Source: Hymenobacter sp. BT188 (GTDB lineage: Bacteria > Bacteroidota > Bacteroidia > Cytophagales > Hymenobacteraceae). Taken from it: 64,000 bases of DNA. Made by a program: the position numbers and the translations under genes. The notes beneath the pieces were generated by a model, which saw only the letters and a list, made by a program, of their open reading frames with translations, was not told the origin of the DNA and ran no database searches. The stretch covers positions 682,001 through 746,000 of the forward strand of contig NZ_JACSCW010000001.1 in NCBI RefSeq assembly GCF_014333585.1. The letters run 5' to 3'. Positions 46,923 through 56,995 of the stretch are shown here, piece by piece (within the stretch, counting starts at the first letter, position 1; each line of letters opens with the position of its first letter).

Positions 46923-47465
46923 TCACGCGGTGCGCGCGGCCCAGGTGGGTTTGTCGATGGCGTACACAAAGTTGAGCTGGGGCGGCTCGCCGTAATAGGC
47001 CACTTCCTGCTCCGCAACCTTGGTGGCGCCCAGCCGCTGGATGGCAATTTGCGAGCGCACATTGCCCGCCCCGATGTGAAACCGAACCGTGTCCACGAAC
47101 TGAAACACGTAGTCCAGCAGCAGGCGTTTCACGGCCTGGTTGACGCCGGTGCCCCAGGACTCTCTACCGTAGAAGGTGTAGCCGATCAGGATGCTGTTGT
47201 CGGGGGCATTGTAGTCGTAGAGGCGGGTGCTGCCCAGCGTGGCACCTGTCGCTTTATCCACCACTTTGAAGGCCCCGCCGCTCTGCATGGCCCCTTCGAA
47301 AAAGGAGGTAAATACCTCTTGTCGCCAGCGGTCCTTATTGGGGTGCTGCTCCCAGATCTTGGGATCGGCCGCGACGGCGTACAGGTCCGCAAAGTCGGCC
47401 GCCTGCAAGGGCAGCAGCCGGAGAGTGTCGGTTTCTAAGCGGGGTTGCAGCGAGAAGGGATGCAT
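46923..47465 (-). CDS. GNAT family N-acetyltransferase
   Basis: From the ATG at 47465 (MHPFSLQPRLET) it has 180 residues. The opening ETDTLRLLPLQAADFADLY is typical of the RimJ/RimL-type branch, and the CoA-binding loop is in ESWGTGVNQAVKRLLLDY; the V motif follows. The substrate may be a protein N-terminus or small molecule and cannot be read. The open frame runs to 47567, but the first 34 residues look non-coding. Confidence 0.9.
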   Translation of the reverse strand: MHPFSLQPRLETDTLRLLPLQAADFADLYAVAADPKIWEQHPNKDRWRQEVFTSFFEGAMQSGGAFKVVDKATGATLGSTRLYDYNAPDNSILIGYTFYGRESWGTGVNQAVKRLLLDYVFQFVDTVRFHIGAGNVRSQIAIQRLGATKVAEQEVAYYGEPPQLNFVYAIDKPTWAARTA

Positions 47466-47865
47466 GGCAGGAAAAGAGAAAGGGTAGGGAGCCGGGCGCG
47501 CCGGCGCTGACCAAAGCTGGTAACGAAGATGGGAAAAGTACGTTTTATACGAGCCTTTTGGCGCCATTCAATCACGGGCTATTATCTGCGTCTCTTGAGA
47601 GAACTTGTAGGAAGGCAGTGCTATGGGTGCGGGGACGCCGAAGAACGCCTGGGGGGCTTTTTTCTAAGAGGCCGCCTCCCATACGGTTTGCTAACGCCGC
47701 CCTTCTTGAACTCTAAGGCTGCGTGTTGATAGTTTGAATAGCTACTGAGGAAAAAAGCCCCCTAGCGTCATTGAAGGGCCCGCCGCCTAATAAAAGAGGC
47801 CGGATGCTTCAACCGACCGGGATTTGAGCCCACCTTTGCCGTCCACTGTCAAAAAGCCCCCCAGG
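47466..47865. other. Gap with three G6CT6-type elements
   Basis: Four hundred bases without a supported gene. TGGGGGGCTTTTTT at about 47650, AAAAAAGCCCCCT at about 47753 and AAAAAGCCCCCC at about 47851 mark three of the recurring elements; the first two are in opposite orientation, about 100 bp apart, and could pair at long range. A weak CACCTTTG at about 47831 may be the promoter of the helicase gene. Confidence 0.5.
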
Positions 47866-49911
47866 ATGAACGCAACGGAGCAAGAAGAGAGAGAATACCT
47901 GGAAGTAATTAAGGAGAAGCTGACCGTGGCCATTCGGCGGGTCGATGATGCCGTCAAGCAATTTTCCCACGAGCTCCGGGAGAAAAAGCAGTACCTCCAC
48001 GAACACCAGTCCAGCCTGGACGACGCCGACATGGTCGCCGCCGACCAATCTATTAACCGCATGGCTTTTACGGGCGAAGCGGCCGTGGCCCGGAAGCACA
48101 AGCTCCTCAAGCTAGGGCAGTCGCCCTACTTTGGCCGCATTGATTTTGCCCTCCAGAATAAGGTAGCGCTGCCCGTGTACATCGGGATGTACTCCTTCGT
48201 CGATGAGCAGCAGCGCCAGGGCCTGATCTACGACTGGCGGGCCCCCATTGCCTCCCTGTTCTACGACTACGAGCTGGGGGCAGCCTCCTTCACTACCCCG
48301 TCGGGCCCAATTCGGGGCACTATTGCGCTAAAGCGGCAGTACAAAATCCGCGACGGCCGCCTGGAGTTTATGATCGACAGTGACGTCAACATTCACGACG
48401 ACGTGCTGCAACGGGAGCTGGCCAAGTCCTCCGACGACAAGATGAAGAACATCGTCGCCACCATTCAGCGGGACCAGAACGCGGTGATTCGCAACGAGAC
48501 CGCGCAGGTGATGGTCATTCAGGGCGTGGCCGGCTCGGGCAAAACCTCCATTGCCTTGCATCGCCTGGCCTTCCTGTTGTATCGCTACCGGGACACCATC
48601 AAGGCCAAGGATTTGCTCATCATCTCGCCCAACAAAGTCTTCGCCGACTACATCTCCAACGTATTGCCTGAGCTGGGGGAAGAGCACATCCCCGAGCTGG
48701 GTATGGACGAGCTGGCGGCCGACTTGCTTGAAGGCAAGTACCCGTTCCAGTCCTTCTTCGAACAAGTGTCCGCGCTGCTGCAGGACCACGACCCGGCCTT
48801 CATCGAACGCATCCGGTTCAAGTCCTCCTTCGACTTCCTCAACCAACTGGATCAGTACCTTCTCTACATTGAGAATCACTACTTCGCCGCTACCGACCTG
48901 CGGGTGGGCCCCACCCTCGTCGCCGGGGCATTTCTGGTGGCCAAATTCAAGGGCTATCACCGGGTGCCGCTCTTAAAGCGATTGGCGCTGGTTGCCGAGG
49001 ATGTGCGCACCTATGTGCGGGACGCTACCCGCCGGAAGCTAACGGGGCGGGAGAAGGCAACAATCGGAGAAGCAATTCCCCGCCTGTTCAGGTTTCAGCA
49101 GGTGCTGGACTTCTACCGGGATTTTTATCGCTGGATCGGTCGGCCCGAGCTGTTTAGGTACGATCAGCGCGCGCGCTTGGAATACGCGGATGTCTTTGCC
49201 CTGATCTACCTGCGCCTGCGCCTGGAAGGCCTGAGTGCCTACGACCAGGTCAAGCACCTGCTGGTGGACGAGATGCAGGACTATACCCCCGTGCAATATG
49301 CCGTGTTGTCGCGGTTGTTCGCGTGCCGCAAGACCATTCTGGGCGATGTCAGCCAGACGGTGAATCCCTACAGCGCTTCCTCCGCCGAAACCATTGAACG
49401 GGTATTCCCGCAGGCCGACGTAGTGAAACTGTACCGCAGCTACCGCTCCACGGTCGAGATAACAGCCTTCGCGCAGCGCATCACGCCCAATCCCCACATC
49501 ATTCCTCTGGAGCGGCACGGACCGGAGCCCGTCGTCGTGCGCTGTAGCAGCCAGGCCGAGGAGTGGCAGACCATTCAGCAGCGGATCACGGACTTCCATC
49601 GCTCCGGCCATCAGTCCCTGGGTATCATCTGCAAAACCCTCCAGCAGGCTCAGGAGGCGTATCGGGTGCTGCAAGCCCCCGCGATTCACTTGCTCACCGA
49701 GGAATCCACTTCCTTCACAGAAGGCATCGTCATCACCACGGCCCATCTGGCGAAAGGACTGGAATTCGACGCGGTGCTAGTTCCCTTGGCCTCCGCCCCG
49801 ACGTATAAAACGGAGGTAGATAAGCGCATGCTCTACGTAGCCTGCACGCGGGCCATGCACCAACTCACCTTGACGCATACCGGGGAGCTCACCGCCTTCT
49901 TGTCCGCCTAA
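47866..49911 (+). CDS. helD: HelD-like UvrD-family helicase
   Basis: A 681-residue superfamily 1 ATPase. Walker A is GVAGSGKTSIALHRLAFLLY (about residues 219-238), Walker B VDEMQDYTPVQY, then a motif IV-VI region (YRSYRSTVEITAFAQRI, YVACTRAM at the end). The N-terminal coiled-coil arm (EEREYLEVIKEKLTVAIRRV) is typical of HelD, which in Gram-positives removes RNA polymerase from stalled sites; a DNA helicase IV role is the alternative. The ATG at 47866 fits the family start; the frame is open from 47824. Confidence 0.9.
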   Translation: MNATEQEEREYLEVIKEKLTVAIRRVDDAVKQFSHELREKKQYLHEHQSSLDDADMVAADQSINRMAFTGEAAVARKHKLLKLGQSPYFGRIDFALQNKVALPVYIGMYSFVDEQQRQGLIYDWRAPIASLFYDYELGAASFTTPSGPIRGTIALKRQYKIRDGRLEFMIDSDVNIHDDVLQRELAKSSDDKMKNIVATIQRDQNAVIRNETAQVMVIQGVAGSGKTSIALHRLAFLLYRYRDTIKAKDLLIISPNKVFADYISNVLPELGEEHIPELGMDELAADLLEGKYPFQSFFEQVSALLQDHDPAFIERIRFKSSFDFLNQLDQYLLYIENHYFAATDLRVGPTLVAGAFLVAKFKGYHRVPLLKRLALVAEDVRTYVRDATRRKLTGREKATIGEAIPRLFRFQQVLDFYRDFYRWIGRPELFRYDQRARLEYADVFALIYLRLRLEGLSAYDQVKHLLVDEMQDYTPVQYAVLSRLFACRKTILGDVSQTVNPYSASSAETIERVFPQADVVKLYRSYRSTVEITAFAQRITPNPHIIPLERHGPEPVVVRCSSQAEEWQTIQQRITDFHRSGHQSLGIICKTLQQAQEAYRVLQAPAIHLLTEESTSFTEGIVITTAHLAKGLEFDAVLVPLASAPTYKTEVDKRMLYVACTRAMHQLTLTHTGELTAFLSA

Positions 49912-50140
49912 AGTGCGGGGCCGCGATTCCGCGTACTACCTATGGCGCGCACGGCTAGAAACAGATATTATGTAGGTAGCTTAGAAAATTTCAACATGAT
50001 GATAAGCACATGGTCTACAGGCCTATCTTGCGGCAGTATAGCCTTGATAATTACAAAGTCCGGCCATGGGCGGTTGCTGAGCGGGGCCGATGACTTCCGC
50101 TCTGAAAGGAAATAAGGCCGCCATTTACCGAGGACTAGGC

Positions 50141-50818
50141 ATGAAAATACTACTCGTGGAGGATGAGCCCAAGTTGGCTTCTTTCGTGAAAAAAGGCTTT
50201 GAGAACGAGGGCTATGAGCTGGACGTAGCTTACGACGGGCAGATGGGCCGGTCCCTGTTTCAGCAGCACATTTACGAGCTGGTTATTCTGGATGTGAATC
50301 TGCCCTATATCAACGGATTTGAGCTGTGCCGCCTTATTCGGGCTGATAACAGCCATTTGCCCGTGCTGCTGCTGACGGCCCTGGACAGCCTCGATGATAA
50401 AGTCATAGGCTTCGAGGCGGGCGCCGATGACTACCTGGTCAAACCCTTCGCTTTTAAAGAGTTGCTACTCCGGGCCCGCGCTCTCACCAAGCGCCGCTCC
50501 GACGCGGCAGCCGTAAAACAGGTGCTGCGCCTAGCCGACCTAGAGCTGAACCTCGACGCCAAAACCGTCACCCGCCAGGGCCAGCGCATTGATCTGACCA
50601 CCCGCGAGTATGCACTGCTGGAATACCTGCTGCGTAATCGGGGAAAGATCGTGTCGCGGGTGGATATTGCCGAGCGCGTGTGGGAGTTGGATTTTGATAC
50701 CAATACCAATGTCATCGACGTGTACGTGAGCTACTTGCGTAAGAAGTTGGACCGCAATTTCTCGCCCAAGCTCATTCATACCGTCGTGGGTATGGGCTAC
50801 GTGCTGCGTGAAGGATAG
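50141..50818 (+). CDS. OmpR-type response regulator
   Basis: A 225-residue two-component regulator. The receiver domain has the acidic pair EDEP, phosphoacceptor Asp in LVILDVNLPYINGFEL and Lys in DDYLVKPF. The C-terminal winged helix ends IHTVVGMGYVLREG. The open frame starts at 50090, but the ATG at 50141 (MKILLVEDE) matches the family start. It precedes the histidine kinase by nine bases. Confidence 0.95.
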   Translation: MKILLVEDEPKLASFVKKGFENEGYELDVAYDGQMGRSLFQQHIYELVILDVNLPYINGFELCRLIRADNSHLPVLLLTALDSLDDKVIGFEAGADDYLVKPFAFKELLLRARALTKRRSDAAAVKQVLRLADLELNLDAKTVTRQGQRIDLTTREYALLEYLLRNRGKIVSRVDIAERVWELDFDTNTNVIDVYVSYLRKKLDRNFSPKLIHTVVGMGYVLREG

Positions 50819-50827
50819 GCCCGGCTC

Positions 50828-52222
50828 ATGCTAATTCGCAACAAACTGATTCTGCGCTTTACCCTGTTGGTATTAGCCATTCAGCTCGTCTTTTCAGCCT
50901 TCGTGTATTATTTCCACGCCGCCTCCCGCGAGCAGCGCTTCATCAACCGCCTCACGGGCAAAGCGGCCCTGTCGGGCCGCATGCTGATTAAGCGGGGTAG
51001 CTTGTCGAAAGGCTTTTTTGGGGCTTTCCGGCGGCGCGATTTGCTGACGCTAGTGGGCGAGCAGGTGAGCATTTACGGGCCCGGTGGCCGTCTGCTCTAC
51101 CTCAGTTTCGATACCATAAGTCAGGCGCATAACACGCTTTACCTAAGTAAGATAACGCCTGAAAAGCCTGTGCACTTCGCCGTGGGGCGGCGCGAAACGG
51201 TGGGGCTGCTTTATGAGCATGAGGGCAGAGCCTACCGGATTTTTACCTCGGGTATTGATGAGTTTGGTTGGGCCCAGCTCGAAAAGCTGCAACTGATTCT
51301 GCTCGTGGGCAACGTGGGGGCGCTGGTGCTCATTATTCTGGCGGGCTGGTATTTCGCCGATGAGTCGCTCAAGCCAATTTCGCGGGTGGTGCGGCAGGTG
51401 GAAAAAATTACCGCCTCCAGCCTGAGTCAGCGCGTGGATGAAGGCAACCAGCGCGACGAGATTGCCCAACTGGCTATCACGTTCAACCGCATGCTGGGCG
51501 GCGTGGAGCAGGCTTTTGAGTCGCAGAAAAGCTTTCTGGCCCACGCCTCCCACCAACTGCGCACGCCCCTGGCCAATTTGCTGGGCACCCTGGAAACCTC
51601 CCTCGACTACGACGCTACGCTGCCCGACACCCGGCAGAGCTTACGCTCCGGCATTGAGGAAGTGCGTCACCTGATCGACCTCACCAATGGCCTGCTGGCC
51701 CTGGCCAAAGCTGATTCGGCGTTGCTGCCCACGGAGCCAGTGCGCCTGGACGAGTGCGTAGCGCAGGCCCTGGACTACGCCCGCGCCAAGTGTCCTGACC
51801 GCGACCTGCGCTTGAAATTTGGTCCCTTGCCGACCACTGATGCCGACGTATTTATGGTGCCTGGCAACGCTCAGCTACTGACGACGGCTATTTTTAATCT
51901 GCTCGACAACGCCTGCAAATACTCGCAAGCTGCCGTGACGGTGCGCCTGGGCTACGCCGACGCGCAGACGCTGGAGGTGCGCGTGACGGACACCGGGATC
52001 GGTATCGCGCCGCAGGAGATCCGCCGGGTGTTTGAGCCCTTGTACCGCGCCGCCAACGGTACCGCTCAGCCGGGCTATGGCCTGGGCCTGGCCCTCACCC
52101 AGAAGATTGTGCAGCTGCACGGGGGGCAAATGGAGCTGGCTTCTGTGGTAAACCACGGCAGTACGGTCAGCGTGCGGCTGCCGGCTGTGGCGGAATATGG
52201 CCACCAGCCGCCTGCTTTCTAA
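50828..52222 (+). CDS. Sensor histidine kinase
   Basis: A 464-residue membrane kinase and the partner of the response regulator. Two membrane segments (about 10-28 and 158-180) enclose a sensor domain of about 130 residues; HAMP follows. The H box is SFLAHASHQLRTPLANLLG, with an N box (AIFNLLDNACKYS) and G boxes (DTGIGIAPQEI, GYGLGLALTQKI). It is intact, unlike the remnant at 42881-44998. The gene row suggests it controls the efflux pump downstream. Confidence 0.95.
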   Translation: MLIRNKLILRFTLLVLAIQLVFSAFVYYFHAASREQRFINRLTGKAALSGRMLIKRGSLSKGFFGAFRRRDLLTLVGEQVSIYGPGGRLLYLSFDTISQAHNTLYLSKITPEKPVHFAVGRRETVGLLYEHEGRAYRIFTSGIDEFGWAQLEKLQLILLVGNVGALVLIILAGWYFADESLKPISRVVRQVEKITASSLSQRVDEGNQRDEIAQLAITFNRMLGGVEQAFESQKSFLAHASHQLRTPLANLLGTLETSLDYDATLPDTRQSLRSGIEEVRHLIDLTNGLLALAKADSALLPTEPVRLDECVAQALDYARAKCPDRDLRLKFGPLPTTDADVFMVPGNAQLLTTAIFNLLDNACKYSQAAVTVRLGYADAQTLEVRVTDTGIGIAPQEIRRVFEPLYRAANGTAQPGYGLGLALTQKIVQLHGGQMELASVVNHGSTVSVRLPAVAEYGHQPPAF

Positions 52223-52295
52223 TATCTTCTAATCTGCTTCTCATCTCATTTTAATGTGGTGGGGCCTCCTTTGTACTACACTGGAGCGCACACCC

Positions 52296-52571
52296 ATGCA
52301 GAAGAACACCCACCACCAAGCCCTGACTTACCTCCTGATTGCCACCTTGGTGCTGTCGGCGGGGCTGAACTACTATCTGCTGAGTTGGCGCACAACCCAG
52401 CCCGCGACGCCCGCCCTGACCGAGGAGCTCGACGCCACGGAAACCGCCGCCGAGCTGCAGCTCACCCAGCGGCTGCTGGCCCGCTGCCAGGCCGAGCAGC
52501 ACCGCAAAGACAGCTTGCTGGGGTACGTGCCTCCCGCTACCGCCGAGCCGCTGGCCCAGTTCAATGACTAA
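52296..52571 (+). CDS. Small single-span membrane protein
   Basis: A 91-residue protein from the ATG at 52296 (MQKNTHHQAL). One membrane helix (about 12-31, LTYLLIATLVLSAGLNYYLL) and then a Glu/Gln/Arg-rich helical tail. It lies 73 bases after the kinase and overlaps the adaptor gene by eight bases, so it is in the same operon. It might be a pump accessory or a regulator of the kinase. I do not recognise it. Confidence 0.65.
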   Translation: MQKNTHHQALTYLLIATLVLSAGLNYYLLSWRTTQPATPALTEELDATETAAELQLTQRLLARCQAEQHRKDSLLGYVPPATAEPLAQFND

Positions 52572-53772
52572 AAAAAGCCCCCCAACCTTAACCACTACCG
52601 CAGTGCATCGCCAACCCAACCCTTCTTCCTTCACCAACCGCCGGCCGTGGCTTTGCGGAATGCTTGCTCTCCTGCTGGGGGGCTTTTTTGGCTGTGGCAC
52701 CAAAGGGGAGGGCGGTGCCGTCGTCGTTGAGGAGACCCCGGAGCTGCCCGTCACCCGCCTTGTGGCTCGCGACACGGTGCTCACCCGCGAGTATGTGGCT
52801 GATATTCAGGCCGTGCGCAACGTTGAGTTGCGGGCGCGGGTAGCAGGCTTTCTGGAGAAAATATATGTGGATGAAGGCCAATCTGTGAAGAAAGGGCAGT
52901 CGGTTTTTAAGATAAACGATGCCGAGTACCGTACCCGGGTAGCCCGCGCCCGCGCCGCGTTCAGCAACGCCACGGCCCAGGCCCGGGTCGCCGACCTGGA
53001 GCTGGACCGCGTGCGCATGCTCACGGAAAAGAACATCATCTCCAAAACCGAGCTCGATGTGGCCCAGGCCAAGCTGCGGGCCGCCCAATCGACCATAGCG
53101 GAAACCCGCTCCGCGGTGGCCAATGCGTCTCTGCTGCTGGACTACACCACCGTGCGGGCCCCGTTTGATGGGGTGCTGAACCGGGAGCTGCTCAAAGTCG
53201 GGAGCCTCATTGCCAATGGCACCCTGCTCACTACCCTGTCGGACGCGCGAGAGGTATTTACTTACTTCAACGTGTCGGAAGGGGAGTATCTGGAGTACGT
53301 GAAAACCCGCCAGCAGGACTCAGCCCGCAGCTCCAACGTGGTGCGCCTAGTGCTGGCCGACGGCACGACGTATCCCGCGGCGGGCAAAATCGAAACGGTG
53401 GAAGGACAGTTCAAATCCAACACCGGCTCCATTGCGTTTCGGGCCCGCTTCGCTAACCCCAGCGGCCTGCTCCGGCACGGGGCCACGGGCAAGGTGCGCC
53501 TCACCAATACCGTTCCGGATGCCGTGCTGGTGCCCCAGACGGCCGTGTTTGAGGTGCAGGATAAAAACTACGTGTATGTGGTAGACAAACAGAATATGGT
53601 GCACCGCAAAAACTTCGTGCCCCAAACCCGGCTGTCGGCTTTCTACGTGGTGCAGGCGGGTCTGAAGCCCGGCGAGCGGGTCGTGTGCGAAGGCATTCAG
53701 GATCTGCGCGACGGGGCCAAAATTGCCCCCCGCCCGGTCACGCTGAGCAGCATGCTGGTGGCAGCCGAGTAA
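52564..53772 (+). CDS. RND efflux periplasmic adaptor
   Basis: The 402-residue membrane-fusion protein links the inner-membrane pump and outer-membrane channel. It has a lipoprotein signal (LALLLGGFFGC, about residues 34-44), biotinyl-lipoyl halves (VELRARVAGFLEKIYVDEGQ and VRAPFDGVLNRELLKVG), an alpha-hairpin between them and beta-barrel domains after. Its start overlaps the small gene's end. The opening codons contain AAAAAAAGCCCCCC, an A-tract next to a C-tract of the recurring element. Confidence 0.93.
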   Translation: MTKKSPPTLTTTAVHRQPNPSSFTNRRPWLCGMLALLLGGFFGCGTKGEGGAVVVEETPELPVTRLVARDTVLTREYVADIQAVRNVELRARVAGFLEKIYVDEGQSVKKGQSVFKINDAEYRTRVARARAAFSNATAQARVADLELDRVRMLTEKNIISKTELDVAQAKLRAAQSTIAETRSAVANASLLLDYTTVRAPFDGVLNRELLKVGSLIANGTLLTTLSDAREVFTYFNVSEGEYLEYVKTRQQDSARSSNVVRLVLADGTTYPAAGKIETVEGQFKSNTGSIAFRARFANPSGLLRHGATGKVRLTNTVPDAVLVPQTAVFEVQDKNYVYVVDKQNMVHRKNFVPQTRLSAFYVVQAGLKPGERVVCEGIQDLRDGAKIAPRPVTLSSMLVAAE

Positions 53773-53821
53773 GAGGCAGCCCGTCACGCCGCACATTATC
53801 CGACCAGAATAATTCATCCCT

Positions 53822-56800
53822 ATGTTCAATATATTCATTCGGCGCCCCGTCCTGTCGCTGGTTATCTCGCTCTTTATCACGCTGCTGGGGGTGCTGGCGT
53901 TTTTTACGTTGCCCATCACCCAGTTTCCCGACATTGTGCCGCCCTCGGTGGCGGTGAAGGCCAAGTATACCGGCGCCAACGCGGAGGTGTGCGCCAAAGC
54001 CGTGGCCACGCCCCTGGAGCGGGCCATCAACGGGGTGCCGGGCATGACGTACATGAGCACCGTGACCACCAACAACGGCACAACGCTTATTCAGGTGTTC
54101 TTCGAGGTGGGCACCGACCCCGACATCGCGGCCGTGGCCGTGCAGAACCGCGTGACCACCATCATCGACGAGCTGCCCGAGGAAGTAATCCGGGCCGGCG
54201 TAACGACCGAAAAGGAGGTAAACTCCATGCTCATGTACCTGAATGTGGTGAGCGACGACCCCACGGTGGGCGAGAAGTTTATTTACAACTTCGCTGATAT
54301 CAACGTGTTGCAGGAGCTTAAGCGCATCAAGGGCGTGGGTCTGGCCGAGATTCAGGGCTCCCGCGAGTACGCCATGCGGGTGTGGCTCCAGCCCGACCGG
54401 ATGCTGGCCTACAACGTGTCAACAGAAGAAATCATCGCCGCTATTCAGGCACAGAACGTGGAGGCCGCGCCGGGCCGCACCGGCGAAAGCTCGGGGCAGC
54501 AGGCTCAGGTATTGCAGTACGTGCTGCGCTACACGGGCAAGCTGTTTCGGCCCGAGCAGTACGAAGACGTGGTAATCAGGGCCAATGCCGACGGCTCGGT
54601 GCTGCGCCTCAAGGATGTGGCCGACGTGAAGTTTGACGTGCAGACCTACCGGATGCTGTCCAAGTCGGATGGGCGGCCCTCGGCGGCTATCATGCTCAAG
54701 CAGCTGCCCGGCTCGAATGCCTCTGAGGTAATTGAAAAGGTAAAAGCCCGCATGGTGGAGCTGAAGGCCACGTCCTTCCCGCCCGGCATGGACTACAACA
54801 TCAGCTACGACGTGTCGCGCTTCCTCGACGCGAGTATTCACGAGGTGCTGCGCACGCTGGTGGAGGCCTTTCTGCTGGTATTCGTGATTGTGTTCCTGTT
54901 TTTGCAGGACTGGCGCTCGACCCTCATTCCGGCCCTGGCCGTGCCGGTAGCGCTCATCGGTACATTGTTTTTTATGCAGATGCTGGGCTTTTCCATCAAC
55001 CTGCTCACCCTGTTTGCTTTGGTGCTGGCCATCGGTATTGTGGTCGATAACGCCATTGTGGTGGTGGAAGCCGTGCACGCCAAAATGCACGAGGAGCACC
55101 GCAGCGCCATGGATGCCACTTTGAAAGCCATGGGCGAAATCAGCGGGGCCATCGTGGCCATCACGCTGGTCATGGCGGCCGTGTTTATTCCCGTTTCCTT
55201 CATGGATGGGCCGGTGGGCGTGTTTTACCGCCAGTTTTCGCTTACGCTGGCCATTGCCATTGTTATCTCGGGCGTGAATGCCCTTACGCTCACGCCGGCT
55301 TTGTGTGCCCTGCTGCTCAAGCCCGTGGCGGAAGGGGAGGAGCGCAAAGGGCTGCTGGGGGGCTTTTTTGCCGGCTTCAACCGCCGCTACGAAGCCTTTG
55401 CCGACGGCTACCAGCACCTGGTGCGCACCCTGGCCTCGCGCCGCCTCATCACGGTGGGGCTGCTGGTGTTTTTCTTCGCCGCCACCTGGGGCGTCAGCAC
55501 CATTTTGCCCACCGGATTTATTCCGACCGAAGATCAGGGCATGATTTACATCAACGTGACCACGCCGCCCGGTGCCACCGTGGAGCGCACCGGCCGCGTG
55601 CTCGACGCGGTGCAGCGCGTGGCCCAGAAGCTGGAGCCCGTGGAGTCTGTTTCCACCTTGGCGGGCTTTAGTTTGATGAACGACGTGTCGGGCGCTTCCT
55701 ACGGCATGGGCATGATCAACCTCAAAGCCTGGGACCAGCGCAAGCAGTCGGTGCAGGAACTGATGGCGGAGCTTACGGCCAAAACCAAGGGCATCACCGA
55801 CGCCCAGATTCAGTTCTTTTTGCCCCCCACGGTGCCCGGCTTCGGCAACGCCGGCGGCTTCGAGCTGCGCGTGCTCGACCGCACCGGCCGCGGCGACTTG
55901 CAGCAGACGGCCCGCGTCACCCAGAACTTCATCACGGCTTTAAACAAGACGCCCGTTATCGACAACACCTTCTCCGGCTTCGACCCCAGCTTTCCGCAGT
56001 ACCTGATTCACGTGGATAATGACCTGGCCGCCAAGAAGGGCGTGACCGTGGCGCGGGCCATGCAAACCCTCCAAACCCTGATGGGCTCGTACTACGCCAC
56101 CAATTTTATCCGCTTCGGGCAGATGTATAAGGTGATGGTGCAGGCCGCGCCCGGCTTCCGCACCAAGCCCGACGATTTGCTGAACCTATACGTGAAAAAC
56201 GACCGGGGCGAGATGGTGCCCTTCTCCACTTTTGTGCGCTTGGAGCGCGTGTACGGCCCCGAGCAGCTCACCCGCTACAATATGTACACCTCGGCCCTGC
56301 TCAACGGCGACGCGGCCCCCGGCTTCAGCTCTGGCGAGGCTATCAGCACCGTGGCCCGCGTAGCGGCCAAAGAGCTGCCCCGCGGCTACACCTATGAGTG
56401 GAGCGGCATGACCCGCGAGCAGATCATCTCAGGCAACCAGGCCCTGTACGTGTTCGGCATCGTGCTCGTCTTCGTGTATCTGCTGCTGGCGGCTCAGTAC
56501 GAGAGCTTTGCCTTGCCGCTGCCGGTGCTGCTGAGCTTGCCCACGGGTATTTTCGGGGCGTTCCTGTCGTTGAAATTGCTGGGGCTGGAAAACAACATCT
56601 ACGCCCAGGTTTCGCTGGTCATGCTGGTAGGCTTGCTGGGTAAAAATGCCATTCTCATCATCGAGTTTGCCGTGCAGCGCCGCCAGGAAGGTGCTTCTGT
56701 GCTCGACGCGGCCGTGGAAGGCGCCCGTTCCCGCCTGCGGCCCATCCTAATGACCTCCTTCGCCTTCGTGGCCGGCCTGATTCCGCTCTGCATCGCCACC

Positions 56801-56986
56801 GGAGCGGGCGCGCTGGGCAACCGCTCCATCGGTACGGCGGCAGCGGGCGGCATGCTCATCGGTACCATTTTCGGCGTGATCCTGATTCCGGGTCTGTACG
56901 TGCTGTTTTCTAGGGACAAAAAGCCCCCCAAGGAAGCGCCCTTATCGGAATCCGAATTCGTGAAAGCCGAGCCCGCGACTGTTTAA
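53822..56986 (+). CDS. RND efflux permease (HAE1/AcrB type)
   Basis: The 1054-residue inner-membrane pump exchanges protons for drugs or other hydrophobic compounds. It has two repeats of six membrane helices and large periplasmic domains. The proton-relay region is in GIVVDNAIVVVEAVHAKM (TM4), and the family's N-terminal FIRRPVLSLVISLFI is present. It differs from the metal-exporting CzcA at 61810, which has DFGLIVDGAVIIVE. Together with neighbours it makes a complete tripartite pump. Substrates are unknown. Confidence 0.96.
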   Translation: MFNIFIRRPVLSLVISLFITLLGVLAFFTLPITQFPDIVPPSVAVKAKYTGANAEVCAKAVATPLERAINGVPGMTYMSTVTTNNGTTLIQVFFEVGTDPDIAAVAVQNRVTTIIDELPEEVIRAGVTTEKEVNSMLMYLNVVSDDPTVGEKFIYNFADINVLQELKRIKGVGLAEIQGSREYAMRVWLQPDRMLAYNVSTEEIIAAIQAQNVEAAPGRTGESSGQQAQVLQYVLRYTGKLFRPEQYEDVVIRANADGSVLRLKDVADVKFDVQTYRMLSKSDGRPSAAIMLKQLPGSNASEVIEKVKARMVELKATSFPPGMDYNISYDVSRFLDASIHEVLRTLVEAFLLVFVIVFLFLQDWRSTLIPALAVPVALIGTLFFMQMLGFSINLLTLFALVLAIGIVVDNAIVVVEAVHAKMHEEHRSAMDATLKAMGEISGAIVAITLVMAAVFIPVSFMDGPVGVFYRQFSLTLAIAIVISGVNALTLTPALCALLLKPVAEGEERKGLLGGFFAGFNRRYEAFADGYQHLVRTLASRRLITVGLLVFFFAATWGVSTILPTGFIPTEDQGMIYINVTTPPGATVERTGRVLDAVQRVAQKLEPVESVSTLAGFSLMNDVSGASYGMGMINLKAWDQRKQSVQELMAELTAKTKGITDAQIQFFLPPTVPGFGNAGGFELRVLDRTGRGDLQQTARVTQNFITALNKTPVIDNTFSGFDPSFPQYLIHVDNDLAAKKGVTVARAMQTLQTLMGSYYATNFIRFGQMYKVMVQAAPGFRTKPDDLLNLYVKNDRGEMVPFSTFVRLERVYGPEQLTRYNMYTSALLNGDAAPGFSSGEAISTVARVAAKELPRGYTYEWSGMTREQIISGNQALYVFGIVLVFVYLLLAAQYESFALPLPVLLSLPTGIFGAFLSLKLLGLENNIYAQVSLVMLVGLLGKNAILIIEFAVQRRQEGASVLDAAVEGARSRLRPILMTSFAFVAGLIPLCIATGAGALGNRSIGTAAAGGMLIGTIFGVILIPGLYVLFSRDKKPPKEAPLSESEFVKAEPATV

Positions 56987-56995
56987 CTCTGGTGT

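Noticed and set aside
47640..47770. Oppositely oriented G6CT6 elements about 100 bp apart considered as ends of a mobile element
   Set aside because: The element is all over the window, and no target duplication or transposase is present.
52564..52590. A7 followed by C6 at the adaptor start considered as a programmed frameshift site
   Set aside because: Both overlapping genes read normally in their own frames and no stimulatory structure is seen.
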